From contig DAET01000036.1 in NCBI GenBank assembly GCA_002497765.1, positions 41,785-50,965 of the forward strand: 9,181 bases of DNA, written 5' to 3'. A program made the translations under genes and the position numbers. This stretch comes from Euryarchaeota archaeon UBA486. Lineage in GTDB: Archaea > Thermoplasmatota > Poseidoniia > Poseidoniales > Poseidoniaceae. Position 1 is the stretch's first letter, and each line of letters starts with the position of its first letter. Below, in pieces: positions 6,263-9,181 of this stretch. The notes under the pieces were generated by a model. That model made no database searches. It worked only from the letters and a program-made list of their open reading frames with translations, and was not told the origin of the DNA.

Positions 6263-7477
6263 TCAACCTTCGGAATTGGTTTCGCTCTCGCTTGCAGTTG
6301 CATCGGTTGTTACAGGGCGTTCAGTGAGTCGCTTCCAGCGCTGCGTGGCGCGAATGTACTTCAGCGGATGGTCCATCCAGGATTGGTCGCAGGTGCGGTT
6401 ATCACCCGGAAGCACGGGGCAGTTGTGATTCACCTTGAGTTTCCCACATCCGGCGGGTGTGTATTCGTGCTGATACACGTGCTGAACTTGGTAGGAGGTG
6501 GTGGCTTCGCTGAAATCGGGAGCCCCACGAAAGAAGTTCACACACGACTCCTGTGGCAGCGCCAGCGTGGCGGACATTGATGCGAGGAACAACCGCCCGA
6601 AGTGATTGACGTTGACGCCCCCAGCGAGGTCAGCGATGATCTTCTGCATGCAAGGCGGCCAATCGCTTTCCTCGGCACCGACCAGCGCAATGGCTTCGCT
6701 GGCTTTGTTGGCCATCAGGTTTCTGACCATGCCGACGGGCTCGGCCAATCGAACGGCGAGGTCGGTGGTGACCTCCGCCATTTTCTCAAGGGCTTCCGCC
6801 TCAATGCCAGCCTTGATTCGTTCACGTAACAACCGGGCCAATTTGGCCGATGAGGCGTATTGACGCTCGTTGTGGAGTTTGACCCAGCCGTTCTCAATGT
6901 CGACGTTCGGTAGGCGCCACCGGTTGCCGGTGATCTTCGGACAGACCTCAATGAAATCTGCAAGGCCAACCCGCCATTCGTTTGACGGCGACTGGCGAAG
7001 TTGGTGCATGGACATACCAGCCATGGCGGGTGATGCGATTGAGGAACCGCTCACAGATTCCACTTGTGACAAGTATGTGTTAGCCACTGCAGGGAGGTTG
7101 CTGGCGTCCTGGATCAACAATTGCTCAGCTCTGGCCGCCTCAGCTTGCGCCCAGCGAGCGATGAGCCGCTCGTCTTCGCTGGCGCACATCACCAAGCGAG
7201 CATAGTAGAAGGAGAACGCCTCGATGAGGCGTCCCTCCTCGGTGTGAATATCGCCGCCGACGACCTGAACCCCCTCCTTGGATTGAACCGAGTCGATGAG
7301 ACGGATGCGCGCCCGCTGGCGAGCCTGTTCCATCCACGACCCTTCCAGCAATTCGTTCAGGTCAATGCTGTGCCGGACCGCCATGTTGCGAATCCAATCC
7401 GAGGCCTGAGGAAGGAACGGATAGCGGGCCAAGGTGACCTCGTCCGCAATGGAGGGCGGAGAGGTGGGGACGGGCAT
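6263..7477 (-). CDS. priL: DNA primase large subunit PriL (Fe-S)
   Basis: A 404-residue archaeal/eukaryotic-type primase large subunit. PriL binds the catalytic subunit PriS and helps start and hand off RNA primers during replication; PriS is not in this window. The N-terminal domain begins with the family's YPFLPQASDWI. The C-terminal domain carries the [4Fe-4S] ligands: C276 in WPPCMQKI, C312 in QESCVNFF, C344 in AGCGKLK and C353 or C363 in NHNCPVLPGDNRTC. These are followed by DHPLKYI, the expected terminal motif. The NHFGRLFLASMSATLAL helix between C276 and C312 is also typical. The tail after residue 385 is Thr/Ser/Glu-rich and likely disordered. A GTG at 7513 would add 12 residues. The ATG at 7477 is preferred because a TATA-like element lies about 25 nt upstream and because the GTG would leave only 5 bp to the opposite gene's first possible start. 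Confidence 0.92.
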   Translation of the reverse strand: MPVPTSPPSIADEVTLARYPFLPQASDWIRNMAVRHSIDLNELLEGSWMEQARQRARIRLIDSVQSKEGVQVVGGDIHTEEGRLIEAFSFYYARLVMCASEDERLIARWAQAEAARAEQLLIQDASNLPAVANTYLSQVESVSGSSIASPAMAGMSMHQLRQSPSNEWRVGLADFIEVCPKITGNRWRLPNVDIENGWVKLHNERQYASSAKLARLLRERIKAGIEAEALEKMAEVTTDLAVRLAEPVGMVRNLMANKASEAIALVGAEESDWPPCMQKIIADLAGGVNVNHFGRLFLASMSATLALPQESCVNFFRGAPDFSEATTSYQVQHVYQHEYTPAGCGKLKVNHNCPVLPGDNRTCDQSWMDHPLKYIRATQRWKRLTERPVTTDATASESETNSEG

Positions 7478-7496
7478 GGTAGGAGGACGGGGCCAC

Positions 7497-7507
7497 GGAT
7501 TATGAAG
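7497..7507. promoter_or_regulatory. Candidate divergent promoter core between priL and mptE
   Basis: GGATTATGAAG on the plus strand (CTTCATAATCC on the minus) is the only AT-rich stretch in the divergent region. On the minus strand it is centred about 25 nt from the ATG at 7477, which fits leaderless priL transcription. On the plus strand it would start transcription near 7528, before the mptE ATG at 7555. Confidence 0.35.
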
Positions 7508-7554
7508 TTCCACATTGGGTGGAGTTCTTGACCTGCAGCCGCTCCACTCGGCTC

Positions 7555-8286
7555 ATGAGGCTGGATGCTACCCCCTTGCTGGTGGCCCTCCAGCATGAAG
7601 TGAGAGCACATTTTGGCTGGGGATACGAGGCCGACCAGCGAAGTGCCGCGATGCTGCGAGAGGCGTGCAACCACCATCCGCAGGCTGAAGCCTGTGGTTG
7701 GACGGCCGAGGCCCGGGAATCCACCTTGAGCCTGCTCCACGAAACGCTCACCGGAGCACAGCACATCGTGCTCGTCGGTGCAGGTGTGCGTGAAGACGAT
7801 CTCGAACAGGCATGGGGCGAAGGCACCGTCTTCGTCGCCGCTGACGGAGCTGTGGGGGCGTGTTTGGATCGCGTTGAGGTGGTGTGCGTGGTGTCCGATC
7901 TCGACGGCGAGCCCCACCTGTCCAAAGCGGTCGAACGGAACATTCCGTTGGTGATTCATGCCCACGGGGACAACATCGATACCTGGAAGGCTTGCCTGAC
8001 GCAGTGGGCTTCGTCGGGTGGCATCCCCTTGGTGCTCACCCATCAGTGCGATGATATCTACGAAGACGCTTACAACGTCGGAGGGTTCACGGACGGCGAC
8101 CGAGCAGCCTGCTTTCTGTTGGCCTTGGGCGTCCCCGTAGAGCGTCTTTCTTTTGTTGGCTATTCAACCGACCGAGTCGGGCCGTGGTCGGGAGCAACTG
8201 ACCCCGAAAGGAAACTCGCCAAACTCGCTTGGATGGCGCGGGTTTTGGACCTCATTGACCCGAACTGGGTCCAACGCCGACGGTGA
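7555..8286 (+). CDS. mptE: 6-hydroxymethyl-7,8-dihydropterin pyrophosphokinase, archaeal MptE type
   Basis: A 243-residue protein of the MptE/DUF115 family. In archaea it transfers pyrophosphate from ATP to 6-hydroxymethyl-dihydropterin, the step before p-aminobenzoate-type condensation in tetrahydromethanopterin or folate synthesis. It replaces the unrelated bacterial FolK. Visible motifs: a Rossmann-like IVLVGAGV (71-78), FVAADGAVGACL (93-104), VVSDLDG (112-118), VIHAHGDN (133-140), NVGGFTDGDRAACF (174-187), and the basic RKLAKL near 220-224. The Asp residues of SDLDG and the H/GDN loop are the likely metal and nucleotide contacts. The open frame extends up to a GTG at 7519. ATG 7555 was chosen because the family alignment begins about here (LLVALQHEVRAHFGWGYEADQ), and it leaves room for a promoter. 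The gene is followed after 58 bp by a small membrane protein on the same strand. Confidence 0.88.
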   Translation: MRLDATPLLVALQHEVRAHFGWGYEADQRSAAMLREACNHHPQAEACGWTAEARESTLSLLHETLTGAQHIVLVGAGVREDDLEQAWGEGTVFVAADGAVGACLDRVEVVCVVSDLDGEPHLSKAVERNIPLVIHAHGDNIDTWKACLTQWASSGGIPLVLTHQCDDIYEDAYNVGGFTDGDRAACFLLALGVPVERLSFVGYSTDRVGPWSGATDPERKLAKLAWMARVLDLIDPNWVQRRR

Positions 8287-8344
8287 ACACCGGGCGGTGC
8301 TTGGCGAACATAAGGCTAAGAGGACCACGCCGCAACCAAGGTCC

Positions 8345-8965
8345 ATGGAGCGCTCATGGTCGTGGCAAACTGTGCTCCTTTGGGCGGCGGCCGTGGTCTT
8401 GGTCAACGTGCTATGGCTCAACGTCGCGGGTCAGTCTGCACCCAATGAAATCAATGCTGAAGACCAGTTTCAAACCTACCGTGAAGTGAACATTTCGCCT
8501 GTCTTTGGCTCCTCTTCGCCGATGCCCGCCGCCTTCGAGACCGTCTTCTCCAGCACGTCGTTGGACGAAGGCAACGTCAGCTACGCCATCAAACTCGACA
8601 ACAAAACCACCGTTCATGCTTGGTCAGGTCTGCTCTCCGACGAGGCCACGGTATGGACCGGCGAACTTGACCCCGGAACTTACACGATTGAAACCATCGT
8701 GGATGAAGGCATTGTGGTCGAGCAACAGCTCGAACTGAAACCGCTTGCAGCCGTGCAAACGGTTGGTCATGTGGTGCTCACGGCGCTGTTGGTCCTCCTC
8801 GCTTGGGGTGAACAAGGGGTACGCGCACTGCTGGCTCGCCGTGCGGCCTCCCAGCCAACGCAGCAGAAAGAAAAGGCACCTTTCAAGCCTGCAGGCTACT
8901 CGCAAGAAGAGAACCCGTTGTCTTGGGATGCCTCGGACTCTCCGTGGCGCGAACCTTTGCGCTGA
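8345..8965 (+). CDS. Hypothetical two-helix membrane protein with extracytoplasmic domain
   Basis: A 206-residue protein I do not recognise. A hydrophobic segment at about 8-28 (TVLLWAAAVVLVNVLWLNV) is followed by a ~110-residue polar domain and a second hydrophobic segment at about 138-155 (VGHVVLTALLVLLAWG). A basic stretch (RALLARRAA) and a polar, Gln/Pro/Ser-rich tail of about 35 residues end the protein. The positive-inside rule predicts N-in, a domain outside and C-in. The outer domain alternates polar and hydrophobic residues, for example VWTGELDPGTYTIETIVDEG (103-122), suggesting a small beta-sandwich. ATG 8345 was chosen over the longer open frame from 8153, which merely overlaps mptE in another frame. 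An ACATAAGG element about 33 nt upstream could be its TATA box. The function is unknown. Confidence 0.72.
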   Translation: MERSWSWQTVLLWAAAVVLVNVLWLNVAGQSAPNEINAEDQFQTYREVNISPVFGSSSPMPAAFETVFSSTSLDEGNVSYAIKLDNKTTVHAWSGLLSDEATVWTGELDPGTYTIETIVDEGIVVEQQLELKPLAAVQTVGHVVLTALLVLLAWGEQGVRALLARRAASQPTQQKEKAPFKPAGYSQEENPLSWDASDSPWREPLR

Positions 8966-9181
8966 TCACAAAAAGTCGGACAGCGAAAGTTGCTTGGCTC
9001 GGTCGTTGTTGAACAACGAATCGGCACTGGACGCCAACCATTCAGCGTTTTGTCGCGTGTACAAATCCACGCCGTAGTGGTCCATGACGAAGCGCATGAC
9101 TTCGATGTACTTTCGAACCGCACCCTCGGAAACGGTGAGCGCCAGGTTTCCGTTGCACAACCCTCCTTCTGCCTTTGCGAC
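8966..9181 (-). CDS. Unrecognised protein, C-terminal fragment (cut by window edge)
   Basis: The minus-strand frame ending with TGA at 8966-8968 is open for 71 codons to the window edge. It reads VAKAEGGLCNGNLAL and then a helical region, SEGAVRKYIEVMRFVMDHYG, followed by NAEWLASSADSLFNND and a C-terminal LSLSDFL. A TTG at 9160 could in principle be a start, but the open frame continues past it, so a truncated longer gene is more likely. The protein-like composition and the exact stop-to-stop contact with the plus-strand neighbour support a real gene. I do not recognise the family. Confidence 0.62.
   Translation of the reverse strand, partial: VAKAEGGLCNGNLALTVSEGAVRKYIEVMRFVMDHYGVDLYTRQNAEWLASSADSLFNNDRAKQLSLSDFL

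Noticed and set aside
5788..6327. 179-codon plus-strand open frame
   Set aside because: It is antisense to the catalytic domain of the acyltransferase, crosses the priL end and encodes low-complexity basic sequence.
7357..8043. 228-codon minus-strand open frame
   Set aside because: It covers the priL start in another frame and the conserved core of mptE antisense, so it is incompatible with both.
8153..8344. Upstream extension of the small membrane protein
   Set aside because: It overlaps the end of mptE in another frame and encodes basic, Ser/Thr-rich sequence; ATG 8345 sits directly before the first membrane helix.
1..9181. CRISPR array, tRNA, rRNA, insertion sequence or phage genes
   Set aside because: No regularly spaced repeats, cloverleaf-like sequence, transposase or integrase motifs or flanking repeats were found by reading both strands; no search tool could be run.

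Overview
The window looks like chromosomal DNA of an uncultivated marine planktonic archaeon, most likely Marine Group II Euryarchaeota (Candidatus Poseidoniales). The archaeal assignment rests on a PriL-type iron-sulfur primase large subunit, a DUF373 membrane protein and an archaeal MptE-type pterin pyrophosphokinase. The placement within the archaea is inferred from the mix of archaeal informational genes with bacterial-looking metabolic genes, a moderately high GC content, and tight gene packing with apparent leaderless promoters. No rRNA or other marker gene is present to confirm it.

Layout: (1) 1-326, minus strand: the N-terminal part of a diacylglycerol kinase-type lipid kinase, cut by the window edge. 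(2) 327-494: an AT-rich divergent promoter region. (3) 495-1529, plus: ribD, the bifunctional riboflavin deaminase/reductase. (4) 1516-2798, minus: a two-gene operon of unknown function, a CxxC/CxxC zinc-ribbon protein followed with an ATGA overlap by a 285-residue hypothetical protein whose end overlaps the end of ribD. (5) 2946-3410, plus: a two-CBS-domain protein. (6) 3411-4532, minus: a DUF373 membrane protein whose stop abuts the CBS stop. (7) 4612-6213, minus: a PlsC-like glycerolipid acyltransferase with a long membrane-embedded C-terminal half. (8) 6263-7477, minus: priL. (9) 7555-8286, plus: mptE, divergent from priL. (10) 8345-8965, plus: a small two-helix membrane protein. (11) 8966-9181, minus: the C-terminal end of an unrecognised protein, again stop-to-stop with its neighbour.

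Functional themes are cofactor synthesis (flavin and pterin), replication priming, and glycerolipid metabolism of a kind usually associated with bacteria and eukaryotes (acyltransferase and diacylglycerol kinase-like enzyme). The genes do not form one pathway; this looks like ordinary streamlined core chromosome. I see no mobile element, CRISPR array, tRNA or rRNA. No complete new defence or metabolic system is evident. The least explained parts are the zinc-ribbon/hypothetical operon, the DUF373 protein, the small membrane protein and the membrane half of the acyltransferase.
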